NCBI GenBank assembly: GCA_963402885.1
Contig: OY727094.1
Location: forward strand, 18,044,501-18,108,500
From: Antedon bifida
Lineage: Eukaryota > Echinodermata > Crinoidea > Comatulida > Antedonidae
DNA: 64,000 nucleotides
Reading direction: 5' to 3'
Below the pieces are notes generated by a model. That model worked only from the letters and a program-made list of their open reading frames with translations. It was not told the origin of the DNA and did no database searches. Positions within the stretch are counted from its first letter, which is position 1. Each line of letters starts with the position of its first letter. Shown in pieces: positions 1 to 13,000 of this stretch. A program made the translations under genes and the position numbers.

Positions 1-188
1 ATTTTCTGTTAATACTTTTGCATTTTTACTTGATTTACATTAAGCTTGTCTATATATTACGCGTGTACACGAATCTGTTGCATTTTGACATGGAAATACA
101 AAAAGTAGGAAAATATACACACCTATGAATATTTCTAACTTTATTACTACCTGTCTGTGGGTAATTTTCTAAAAGTATTTAAACATAT

Positions 189-194
189 TTTATT
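189..194 (-). promoter_or_regulatory. Polyadenylation signal for the Roco gene
   Basis: AATAAA on the minus strand, about 45 nt beyond the Roco stop codon and followed by a T-rich stretch on that strand. Position and sequence fit a 3' end signal; other AATAAA words occur by chance in AT-rich DNA. Confidence 0.5.
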
Positions 195-237
195 AATTTA
201 TAAAAACCTCCCGAAAGAGAAGCAGTATGGCTACATA

Positions 238-1013
238 CTACATCAACATCGTTACAAAATTAGCTAGCATTAAAAAGAAAGTATTATTATCACCTTCTAG
301 TTTCATACAAACAAGTTTGTATTGGTTTCGATCAACCCGTACATTCCATTCAACAATACATTCAGACCAATGTTCTTTAGGAAATAACACTTTAACCAAA
401 CATTTCAGAAGCCTTCCACTCTTATACAAGCTCCATATGAGGAATAGAGCCCTCAAATGTAATGTAGACAGATGTAATGTTAAAGACGTCTGTTCGAGTG
501 CTTTAATTGTAAAACCAATTTCCCTGATTAATTCTACTAGTTCTTTAAATGTATCATTTTGTTGTGGCAGATTATTTGCATGCACGACATCTTTTCCACA
601 AAAAATGTTTTGAAAGATATTTGCAACATACTGTGGATATGGTGGACCTTTAATGCTCTCAAGATACACTGTCAACAAATCTAAATGAATAAGATATAAT
701 AAAATATTATTAACCGATTATGGTGTTATTTCACTAGAAAAGAAACGCTATTTTTTTATAATTATGTTATTTATAGGAATAGATAACTCACTGGTGTCTA
801 AGAAGAATTGTTGTTATGGTTTATTGGATTATAACTAACCTATACTACCTTGTATTGTTACATTATTTAAAGAATATTTACTTGTAGCACATAGTGATTC
901 CGACAATGTTTTTCCAGGCACTGAAGTGGCAGATATTGGTTGTGTCCATGTCGCTTCTGTAGTACATTCTCTTGTAGGCCTACGTGTAGGCCAATCACTA
1001 TTTGCCTTATTTA
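238..1013 (-). CDS. C-terminal linker and TRADD-N-like exons of the Roco gene
   Basis: Exon 1013-849 encodes a Thr/Ser/Pro-rich linker (DWPTRRPTRECTTEATW). The terminal exon 682-238 encodes about 147 residues with TVYLESIKGPPYPQYV near its start, a long helical middle (FKELVELIREIG), LTLHLSTLHLRALFLIWSLY, KSGRLLKCLVKVLF and a closing beta strand-like ECIVEWNVRVDRN, then TAG. The pattern of a beta strand followed by a helix of the type xLYKxGRLxxxL resembles the N-terminal domain of TRADD and related adaptors. This is pattern recognition only and is tentative. The coding prediction itself is firm because phase, length and stop agree. Confidence 0.7.
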
Positions 1014-4000
1014 CTACAGAATAAATTAAGTTTTGTAAAACCAACATTGTAGTTTAAATCCAATTAAAAAAATGATCCCACAAAGAAAAAAATAAAATGA
1101 ATTTTGAATGAGATTCCTACGTTGTTACGAGAATTTAATAAGCGAATATGTGAATACGACCATCGCACGCCAAAAAATGTAAAGACAGAAAGTACCTCTT
1201 CGCCCACAAAAGGAAATTAAACTTTGCAGTTTGTAATATATTTTAAACATCCGTGTTTAGGCAGGTATATTTTGGGTTGAATCAGTGTCGTTATTTCACG
1301 AATTACGTATGCACGATATAATGTTTATGGTTGTTATGGCATTGGCTTAATATTATTGTACTGTTTTCTGCGCTCATTCACGGTTATTACAAACCATATA
1401 CTGTATCAGTACTACTTTTATTAAAGTGTATGGTCATTACAAACCTACAGTATTTCTTATTTATGTATACAAATTTTTGTACAATTTTTCTAAAGACAAA
1501 ATTGGGTATCCTGCAGAAATAAGGATAATCAATTTAAAAATGGAGCTTATAATGATGTAGCTTACTTTCTATTTTGTCAGCTAAGTCGTTTCTCTTGACT
1601 TTTCTTAGAGCTTCAGTAAGTTGTACATTCCAGGACTTCCCCGCACATGATATTTTCTTGCGCCAAGTGTCCAACATACTGAACATTGCTCCTTGTATGT
1701 TATCACGATTGTCATGTTTAAAACGATAAAGATTTTCACTTGTAAAGCCAAGATATACTGCGAGGGTTTCCCACTCATAGCCAATGTGTTGCACTAGATC
1801 CATCATTAATTCATAAGTTATGGTGTCTAAGAAAATAAACAAGATAGTTATTCACTTATTTCAGATATTATTACTGTCCCCCAAAAAATCTTTGTTGAAA
1901 TATTTCAAATATTAGTTATTTACTTTGACCAAAATTTAGAATTGTTTACGTAAAAAACTGTAATCAAAAAATAATTGAAATATCCTTCATTAGCATTTTC
2001 AAATGAAATTAAAATGCAATAATAAATCACCTACCGGCATATGACTCTCAACGCATCCGTTTGTTATTTGAACGGAGTGGCATTGAATATTTTTTTGTTT
2101 AATTTAATTTTATACAATTATAATAACTTTGTCCAATACAATAAACAGAAGAGTAAATTCTACATTTATCTTTTTAAAAACTATAAATAAAATTCATTCT
2201 GATACACACAAGTTTTAGATACATTACAAAATAAATAAAGGCTAACATTCATAAATCATGACTGAATTACCAGAAATAAACCAACCTGCCACTAATGGTG
2301 TATCGTATGTAGCCCCAAGATCAGCAGTTGGTGTATCTGCAAAAGAACATATATTGTACTCTATATAAATATCAACAGGATTTGTATCACAATGTACTAT
2401 TTTAGACGTAAGTGCAATAGATCAATCAGATGTAAAGTTATTAATTTTACTTATGAGCAAAGCTAACAATCAAAAATGACAATTTACATTTTTCATTTGT
2501 TTTTCATGTTAAACCTGATTCTGGAGGGACGCATAAATCGATTCACCTTCAAAAATTGGGTTCTACAGTATCTCAAAAAGGGTTTAGCTTGACTTAAATA
2601 AGAGAAGTCATACATAAATTGCTTTTGGAAAGATATCTAGTTTTTATGGCAAACTATAAGCTTGTGTTTTTCTGAAAGCTGTCAAAAACCTTATAGATAC
2701 AATTAAAGGAAACTAAATAGTTATAGCATTTTTAATAGTGTATCACAAACATAACATTAATTATATAATACAATATTTGCACCAGGAATTTTCTGTCATT
2801 TCTATATCACCATATGGCTGAGCTTACTGTACCTGCAAATAGCCGTTTGTAGCGTTTAACATTCATGTGTTTTCTTTTGCAAGGCAAAATCTCATTCTTA
2901 AAATCACCCAGATTTTGCATATGTTTTTTTTCGAATGCCTCACTACAAACACAGGGAATGCATCGATGGAATGCAATGCCCCGTCTACCACCATCCTTAG
3001 AATGTCTAAATGACTTCTCAAGCGTTGACAAAACCTGTAAGAAAAATTAAATGTTTCATTAATGTTTTTACAAAAGCTTCTCTACTATTGGCTATTTTAT
3101 TTTGCAGTTACTACTAATTGTATGAATAAAGGCCAACTCAGACAGCGTCGTACGACGAGGCCCGACGGAACGTCTTGTCTCGTCGGTGCTGTCTGAGTTG
3201 AATCCCGACAAGACCAGTCGTCTTGCGATAGTTTTTTAGGTTGTTGCGAGAACTTTAAACATGTTTAATTTTCTTCCGTCCCCCGACGAGTCGTCTTGTC
3301 TGAGTTGGTCATAATACTGAATCAGTTAAAAGAAGGTGATTAAAAAAATAAAACACTCTTTTACCCTAAAATTACTGCTATGTATTTTGAAATTTCCTGT
3401 TAAATAATTGTAAGTTATTTTAATACCATTCTTGCCTCTATCATTTCATTTAATAAAATGTTGTATAAAACATGATAATGGTCTCAACATACCCGTTTAC
3501 ATGCTTCTGGAGAAGGTTCACATTCTGTGGTAGTTGTTTCATCAAGAGCTTTTCTACCTTGAATTGTTGCCTAAAGATACATTAGAACGTAATAATATAA
3601 TACTGTATATAAGTAGCCAACTTCAGATAGTGTCTTGAGTATTCTGACCTAGCCATTAAATTATATTGTCTTTGTCTTTTATATATATTTTGTAAATTTA
3701 AACGCAATTAAGCATGTTTGCTGCCATGTTTTGTTTTATGAATAAATACCAATGAATAAATCGTGAGCCTACTTTTTGGAATATGAAACAAGGAAGACTG
3801 ACGGGTTGACTAGTGGATTTGTGAGTTCAGGACAAAGTGTCTTGAGATTGATTAGATATATCCCCATTTTTAATTTCAACATAAAAACCCCAACATTAAA
3901 ACTATATAAGTCATGGATGTGAAGTAGCTTGTGTTCATATACAAGGCCATATACATGGCTGCAGTCGCGTGCGCAAATTTGAGCTAGTGTTTACCGACCG

Positions 4001-7000
4001 ACCAACATAGTGAGCTGCAAAAAGGGGATGTATGATCGAGTTTTCTGAAATTAGAAATTTACTTGATTGACCTATTTAAAAATTTTATAATAATGAATTT
4101 CAGCAATAATACCCGCAGATGCCATAATAAAAATGAAAAAAAAAAACAAGAGAATTATAAGCAAACGTAAAACAGAGAGATGGAATACAATCTCTTAGTT
4201 TTAAAAACACCGATATTTCTAGCGACAGTTTTACATAATATGGTGGTCTCTATGTGCATGTTCCATGCAATATGGCCGAATACAATTTTAAAGCCTATAA
4301 TTGAATATTACTATGCTATGTTACCTTTAACAAGAACTTTCGCTCATTCTGTTTTGTTAAAACTCTGACAAGGGTCAAAATCACATTATGACAATGGTCG
4401 ACGTACAGTTCTGCATAATTGTGTAATAATATTGGGTCATCTCCTGTTTTCGTTTGATACTCATTAAGGCAATCAATAACTAAATATGGAAACAATACGT
4501 CAGGGAGATATCCACAAAGGTCGTAATAGATACTGATAGAATGGTAGTCATCATCATGTACAGATTTCACTTCACTGGATGACGACGTCCCAAAAGCAAG
4601 TCGCATTGGCACCAAAAACGATCGTTTGACAACTGATTTCTGAAATAATGTTCACAAATACAATAAAATTCAAACGTTTATACACGTTTGATTTCTGAAA
4701 AACAATTACCACTATCCTAAAAGGTAGTAATGAATAATATAGTCCTTTTCTCTTCCCAAATAACCAAGCTGGCAGTGGTTATGAGCCTAAAAAATAAATC
4801 AATATAGGACTTACTGTGGATGTACTTTCTTGCTTAGTGGAGGTCATCCTTTCACATATGAAACCCAATCGAATCATCAAATCTACAAAGTATTGGAATT
4901 TCTCGCTATCAATACGCTCCTTCTTCCATAATTTCTTCAATAACATTTCATCAAGTATGCCCTTGTCAAGGTTTCTGAAAGCTTCGCGAAACATGGCTGT
5001 CTAAAATCACACATACAGTAAAAACAAATTTGTGAGTTATTATTTATAACATGGACAGATAGATTTAAATATACCGAAAAGAGACCGGAACATTGTTGAA
5101 AGTAAGGTATGTATTAAAGGGTTAATGATACTATGCATGTATTCACAAGGCTAGTTACTGCAATAATTCGGCCATCTTCACAGATGGTACACACATATTA
5201 ACATATTTATTGTCATAAATACCAGATTGAAAATTGAATTTTTGTCCTTTAGGTTATGATTCTCTTATTATTTTAAGAGTTTTAAAAAGGACACTACTGT
5301 ATACAGTAGATAGAAATATACAAATGTCATGGAGTTGAACAAGGTAGTCGCTCTGGCGTACACATGGAACACCAGACCTGCAAAAATTGAGGAAATAATT
5401 GAGGAAATAGAAATATTAAGGAACTTACTGGAAACTTCGGTGGAACAACAGTTATAAATGCTGTAACGAGTGTAACCAAACTCATTGGATCTAACACCAC
5501 TTGTCTTCTTAGTAATTTATTATCAGGCAAGTAGATGATGTCACCGAGATCGTACAAAAAGTTAAGCAGTATTGATTGCTGGTTTTCATCAATTTTGTTC
5601 TTTCTAGCCAACACTTCAACCTGAAAATTAACAACAATACAGGTGATTAAAAGTTATAAAATTTATATTTTAGCAATAAAAAGCAATAGTATTTTTAATT
5701 TATTACTACAAATAATTGTTGGTAATGAACAAATAATGGTCAAGTATTTCATAAATAAAATGAACTATAACATTATAAGTTCTTATTTTATTTCAAGATA
5801 CATCAAGCAACAAAATAACGACTGATATGATTGAAGCAAAAGTGAACCAAATAAATGTAATAAAAGTCTGTGAAACTTATCATCTCGGTTTACATAAATG
5901 ACAATAATTAAATATAACAATTATATATACTATAAATTATTTACAGTAATGAGAGTTTAAAAGTGGAATTTAAGATTGTTTAGGAATATGGAAAATGAGT
6001 ACCGTTAGTTTGTACGTGTGGAGTACCATATTCGGATCCAAGAAAAAAGCTAAAAGTAATTGTTTTAATAATATTTAAAGCACTATGCATATTATTATGC
6101 CGTTATTATTTTTATATTTAAATTACAGTTTTTAGTTGCATTGAAATTTTAAAGGGGCAAATCATTTATGTATATTCATCAAAGCTATTGTGGTTTTAAA
6201 AATTGTATCCTGTAATAGGTCTACTATTTTTTTTTTTCCTTAAAAAGATAAAATGATTATGCTAACTTTTACCTCGTCTAAAGAACATATCAATTTGTCC
6301 TCCCTCATATTGTATAATTCACATCTAAAACGCATCCACTTTAATGGAATAGACTTTTTTAAATGGTTCATAAGATCTTGAATTACTTCTTTCAGATCAC
6401 TAAAGCTTTCATCTGTAGTTTCTCTACTATTTTCAACTGCATAGTATCCATAGACATGTTTTTCATATGGTTTCCCTATCAGGACATCTTCAATCTTCTT
6501 TAACACCTTGTCGGCCTGGTAAAAAAATTTCGTAAAGTTGTTTTATACCTTTTTTGCAAGAAATTAAATATATAAATACCTATCATTTTAAATAAGGAGT
6601 AAATCAACATAAAGTATATTTTTAATAAATATATAGTAATAGTAATATATAGTGATCGATGATGTCAAGATTAACACATCTATACCAATACATTAAAAAA
6701 AACATGCTGTACTGTTATGTCAAGTGAAAATAAATTTAAACCTATAGAGAATGAATGTATGTGCTTAAACGTCACTAAACTAGGATAGGAAAATGAAAAG
6801 GATGCCATGGGTCACAGTATGACCTACCCCTAACCTTTAAATAAGATATTAAATTGTAATTTATTTCATCAAAGCAGATTAGCATTAAAGTAGGCCAAAA
6901 CAAAAAACAGCAATGCTTACATGTTGTACAAAACACCAATAATAACGTTTTTAAAAATAGTTCTAACCTCGTCATTTTGTTCTTTTTCTGTATTCCCAAG

Positions 7001-10000
7001 CTTCCCCTTATGGGTACCCACAATAAGGATAGCCGGAAAATTAACTTCTTTCTCTATGCTCTCGGTCAAAATACGACTATGGGAATAAACCGAGAGTATC
7101 GAAGATAATATGAACTGAAGATTTGTCCAATGGTGATCACGCTCTTCCTATAAAATGATTACAAATTATATTATGGATTTTGAATATTACTATTCTACTA
7201 CCAAACCAAACCAAAATATCAAAAGATATTACATTATCCCAATTAAACTTTTTATATAAATTACAAATTAAACCAATGCAAGTTTTTTTTATATAAAATT
7301 ATGCAAAATGGTTAAATCATAGTATTACTGGTATTAAGGATCTGCTCTAGCTATGAAAAACAAGTATAATTATCTTATTATTTAATATATTTTGATACTA
7401 TAAATAAATTGCAATGAAAACGTTTTTTTTTTGTTTCATCACCCAAATTCAAAACCTGAAATGCTTACCCAATTAGAATCTATGAATTTAGCAAGGTCTT
7501 CAAGGTTTTTACTCAAATCAAAAACAACAACATAAACTGCCTCTGATGTTATGAAGATCTGCAAAAAAAACAAAAAAAAAAACAGAAAAAACACAATAAT
7601 TTGTAAATAGTTGTTTTATTGACTGTGATAACTCCAGTGCTTTAATATTAAAAATATATCGCTAACATTAACAACATAACAGAAACAAATCTAGCAGATT
7701 AAAAAATATATAGCAAATATAAGAATAATGAATTACTGTAAGAATTTTATTTATTCATTTAATTTTATATCATCTATGGACCAACAAAAACCCCAGAAGA
7801 ACATCTCCTAAACTAAGAACTAAAAATGTACCGGTAATCGACCTTTCATGAAATACAATGGATAGCTTGAATAAAAGAAACATCTTGAAATAATTTTGTT
7901 GTTGCACTGGATATAAAAGAAATTTGATTTCCTATTTTTAGCAGGCCCGCAACTATGATTTTTATGGAATTTATAAAAAGTGGGAAATTCGCCAACCAAT
8001 TCATTTTATTGAAAGTTAAAAATATAAAGAGGTGGCAAATGAGAGGGTCACCACAACTCCATCCCCACAATGGATGGGGCTGATATACATTTTGAGAATA
8101 TGAAAATGTAGATGAACCTGTTGTATATTTAGATCGTTCAAGATATAATGTAAGTAAAAACCGTGGGGCTGATGCAAGATTTGGTAGTCGTGAGGTTGAA
8201 CATTATATTCAGCAAAATAAAATAGGTTACAAAAAAGGTTAAACAAAAATTGTCAAGATTTCTTTCAACAAAAATTAGCGGTTGAAGAACAAATCTTCAG
8301 AAAGTTAGTCGTTTACAGGGCTACTTATATTCTGTGAATCACGCAATTACGATGGCTGCTTTTTTTATGATTTTGCTGTTTATTAATTTACAGCGTTTGC
8401 ACGTTCAAATATACCACTGGTTATCGTTGGTGATTTTAACATTCATGTCGATGTTGCCAATAGCCATGTTATAGATCATACAGGTCACTCAAGAGCCAGG
8501 GTTTAAAAATTTTTTGTCAAAGCAAATTCACTAATATTATTTCAACTTACACGATGTATTCCTTGGTAGATTACTTGTCCTCCGTGATCCCAAATGTTAA
8601 ATGTATTTTCCACAGGAGACTGTTCTACTTCTTCTTTTGCAAAAATTTTCTGAACAATATCTTTATCCCACTCTTGTTCAAGTGATGATGTTTTAGTACC
8701 TTTTCATTCATATAAAAAAGAAAAATAAATCCATAAAAACTGTAATAAAGAACACTGAATACTTTATTATTATCATCTAAAAAAAACTGTTATCATTATT
8801 ACTATTATTATCTAAGCTTTATCATTATCTTCACACAAACACGTTTGAAAGTCATACAGTTAAATAATACCTGTATATCAATTATGCATTTAAAACTAAA
8901 AACATTTATTTTAATTTGAAGTAAATTACACACCTTCAGCAATTGACATCTTGCTGACCTGACACAAAGAAATAAAAATAACAAACATTATAAAAGATAG
9001 AAGTAAATTGAATTAGGATATCGAGTTAAACTAATTATATAGATACCAAAATACATAAATTAGCATCACATCTAATTTATGAAATAGAATTTATAACTCG
9101 AGTCATTTCTTTATTGTTATTATTGCTCTGATTATATTTGATTATTTGAGTTTTTAAACAATAAATTATAAAATATTATAGCACTTACATCTTCAGTTCT
9201 TGTAGGAGTTCCGGGTTTTCCATGTTGTTCAGTTTTTACTTTAAAAAAAAATAAGAAAAGGTACTAAAGGGTAGCTTTGTTTATTTTGGAAAAGAAAATA
9301 ACAGAATTCCAAATAAAAAAAAATAAAAAAAAATATGTGTCACTCGTTTAAAAAACATAGACTCGTTTGTTTAAATAATTGTACTTTGGATAGATCTAAT
9401 GACCCCCATAAATAAATCCCATTTAATGTGGAAAAATATATAAATGCACCGTGTGCCAAAAAACACAATTATTTATTGGAGTGAAATAATTCCCAATATG
9501 AAAGGTAATGAGAGAAAGTCACAAAATATTTGTAATAACAATTTTAATTATTCAATAACTTAACATTATCTACAGGACAAATAGTCTACTTCTATAGAAA
9601 CGATTAATATTTTTTATAAAAAAATTAAATTACCGGTACGATTTTTTGTGGCTGCTTTTACCTAAAAAATAAAAGTTTGCCAAGCTGTAATAATTATCTT
9701 CATATCAAATCAAGTATTTACATAATTTCTGTGATTATCAAATGTTGTTGCCCTTGTTTTTTTTTATCATCTTTTTATTATTTTAAAATGTTAACATCGA
9801 AATCAATCATCTTATGTATATACAATGTAAACTATATTAATTTATGGTACCTGCTTTTAACAATGTATCATATATAAATTAGAGAAAAAACCAATATGTT
9901 TAAAAATAATATTAAAATGTACACACATGTATAAATATTTATTGTTATACTTATAACAGAGCATAATAAAAGTGGGACGAACACACACAAGACAAAAAAA

Positions 10001-13000
10001 ATATTTAATTGTGTTTGATTGTCAATACTATCTGCCTTCACCTGATAATGTTTTAGATTTATTTCATGGCATTTACAAAACATAAAATATAATTATGTTT
10101 TAATTATAGTGTATGAAACTAACATTTGTTCCATAAATGTAATTGTATATATTATAAAACAAATCTAAAATGTTATAGTTAATACGTACGTTTTCCATTG
10201 AGACGTAATGCTTACTTTCTGCTGCTGCACCATCTTCTTCAACTACACTTTCTTCATCAACTTCTATTATTTTGCTGATATTTTTTTCAGCAAGTTTTCG
10301 ATACAATGAGTTTGGATTACCTGCAAAATAATTTTAATTTTCTCCTTATTATATTTTAAGAAAAAGTATCCTATACTAAACTATGAACCATTTTACCAAA
10401 TTCTCAAACCCATAACATTATTCTAAAAAGCTACTGGTGTATGGCAACTTAGCCTGCCCTTGGTAGACTACAACATATTTCAAATTTCATGGAATTAGTT
10501 ACCAAAAGTAATTTACCCAATCCATTTTCCTCCAAAGCCAATGTAATCACATTTACTTACTCATCTCTTTTGACATTTCTTTATGAAAATTTATATATTT
10601 ATTCACAAACTGTATTTTCTGTGAAAGAATTATTATTATTATTATATGTATTACACTCTCTCATACACTAAGGTTGACTTTGATTTTGTCATTATGAATG
10701 ATGGTAACCTAGATAAATTAGGTTTTTAAATTAGATTTTGATTTTTATTGAATTAGTGCAAATATAAAGAAATACTTTGTGAGTAATTAAAGATGAAAAT
10801 ATAACTTTCTGGTCATGTTTTTGCTAAGATATCAATATGACCATTTTCTTGACCAGCGGTCAAAACAGTTTTTCTTTACTGTTGGCAAATATTTTTATTC
10901 GAGCCAATGGTATAGGTCGTCTAAGTATTTTGACACCAAGATTATTCAAATACACCTATACGTAAGGTCGTATTTTTTACCATGTTGCTCTTTTGACTGC
11001 TGTTAGACCAAGCATGCCAGCAGCAAAAGAAAATGCGGGTGAAGGTAAACTCCCAAACTAATTCTTAGTTTACTGCTTAATTCATTCATTCATTTTACCA
11101 CAATCTTCAGTAAGATCCTCTGCCCATTTTTGTTCTTCCGCCTTGGTTCGTACAGTTTTTATCACAGCTATACCATCAGTAATTTCATGGTTATTGTTAA
11201 ATCTGGAATATAAGTTGTAGAAGAAGGGAAGAGTGTAATATCAATTTTACTTACACAATGTATTAAAACTGTGCGTTTAACTTTTACTTACTTCTTTCCA
11301 ATACAAGCATTGATTAGGCAAGTTTTACCCACACCTTCCTGACCAATCACCTTAAGCATTCCAAGATTCACTTCAATGGTACCCTCTTTCAATGCTTCAA
11401 TGTAAGCTTTTTCAACACGTTTGCCACGAGCAGTAATTGCATATGGAATGTCTAAGTCTAACATGAACAGAGTTTAGTTATAAAGTACTATTCAGTAAAT
11501 GAATATTGAAAGTGTTGTTGTATAGAATTATGTTCAGAATAGGAAAAAAAAAAATCAATAGTAAAAACAGATACGACAGCAATGTATGGAGTTTTGTGTG
11601 GAAGAGGTGACAGACAAAGACATTCTCATATTGACATTATTCAAACACGTTTAAGTTTTCACGTGGATGACACATTTACACGACTAATTGTATTTTTTCT
11701 TATATATAGTAGCCGTAACAATCTTAGTCCTTTTCCATAACGCCACTTTTTCAGTCTGTTTATTTTTCTCAATATTTACAGTTTTTACAATGCATATATA
11801 TTATCTGCTGAATATCAATTAAAGATGATTAAAAAAGACAAAAACAAAATCAATTTTAAAATTAAAAAAAAACTAAAAACAATAACAATTTGTCTTCGTT
11901 AAACTTTGATAAAATACTTTTCATACCTGATGATGTAATATCTGTGTCTGGTAGGGATGCACCTAAAACAATAGTAGAATAAGATGTGTAAATACATGCA
12001 GTAGTCATAAAGCTTCTTAGTAGTGTATTATGATTATTATGACATCCGATATCATAATATCGGGACTAAAAAGGGACTCAAAGTTCACAGTTTATTAAAT
12101 AAAGAAATGAAGATACAGAAAACCGTAAGAACATACTGCGTTCATAGAAAAGACAATGAATGTAATGATTTCTACTACTAGTAGTAAACATCAGTAATTT
12201 TTATTAATCTTAAGTTAAACATACTAAAAATAAAACATGCAATATCTTTGCATCACACAAGCAACATTAAAAAATATAAGCAATGCATTGCTGTTTTAGT
12301 ATTGATTTCTCGCCCTAGATCTTGGCCTCTAACAAACAATGGCATATATATTTTTATAATTTAACTTACAAAAAAGCTGATTGAAGCGGTTGAAAGTTTG
12401 CTAATGGTTTCAAAACGTCGATCTTTTTTGTTATTAAATTTTATTTTAAAGGTAGGTTAGTGTTTAAAAAAAATGATAGACATACACAACTAACAACTGC
12501 ACAAGATCATTGATTTTGGTTATGAAGTTAAAATTAAGTCTATTTGAGAGAAATTCTGGAAATTGTTTAACATATTCAATATACTTCATTAGAAACTTAC
12601 TTTTCAATATTTGAAGTAATTTTTCTTTCTGAGCTGACCGAATGTCATTTTTATACTTTTTGCACATGTTTTCATTATACAAATCAACTACAGATTGACC
12701 AGACTGTAAATTAAGGGTAAAATAATGTTATGTAAAAGAATAAATATTGTGATTACAAAATGCATTAAAAAAAAAACAGCCAGTCATTAAAATGTATATC
12801 ATATAGTTCCCAATTTAAATTTACACTTTGTTGCATCTGACGTCATTTTTATGATATGCACGTTAGCAGCATGGTGACTGGCCAAATTTGAGAACTTGTT
12901 CAGTGGCAATTTGCCCTTTGCTCTCTCTGACATGAGTAGTGGACGTATGGCGTTACAGTTTACCAAAATCATGGCGGAGATTTACTCACGATGATTCTGA

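Noticed and set aside
1534..1842. Death-domain exon ending at the stop near 1534
   Set aside because: A GTAAGC donor at 1564-1565 in the right phase joins it to 1013-849 and on to a conserved-looking last exon; kept only as a possible alternative end.
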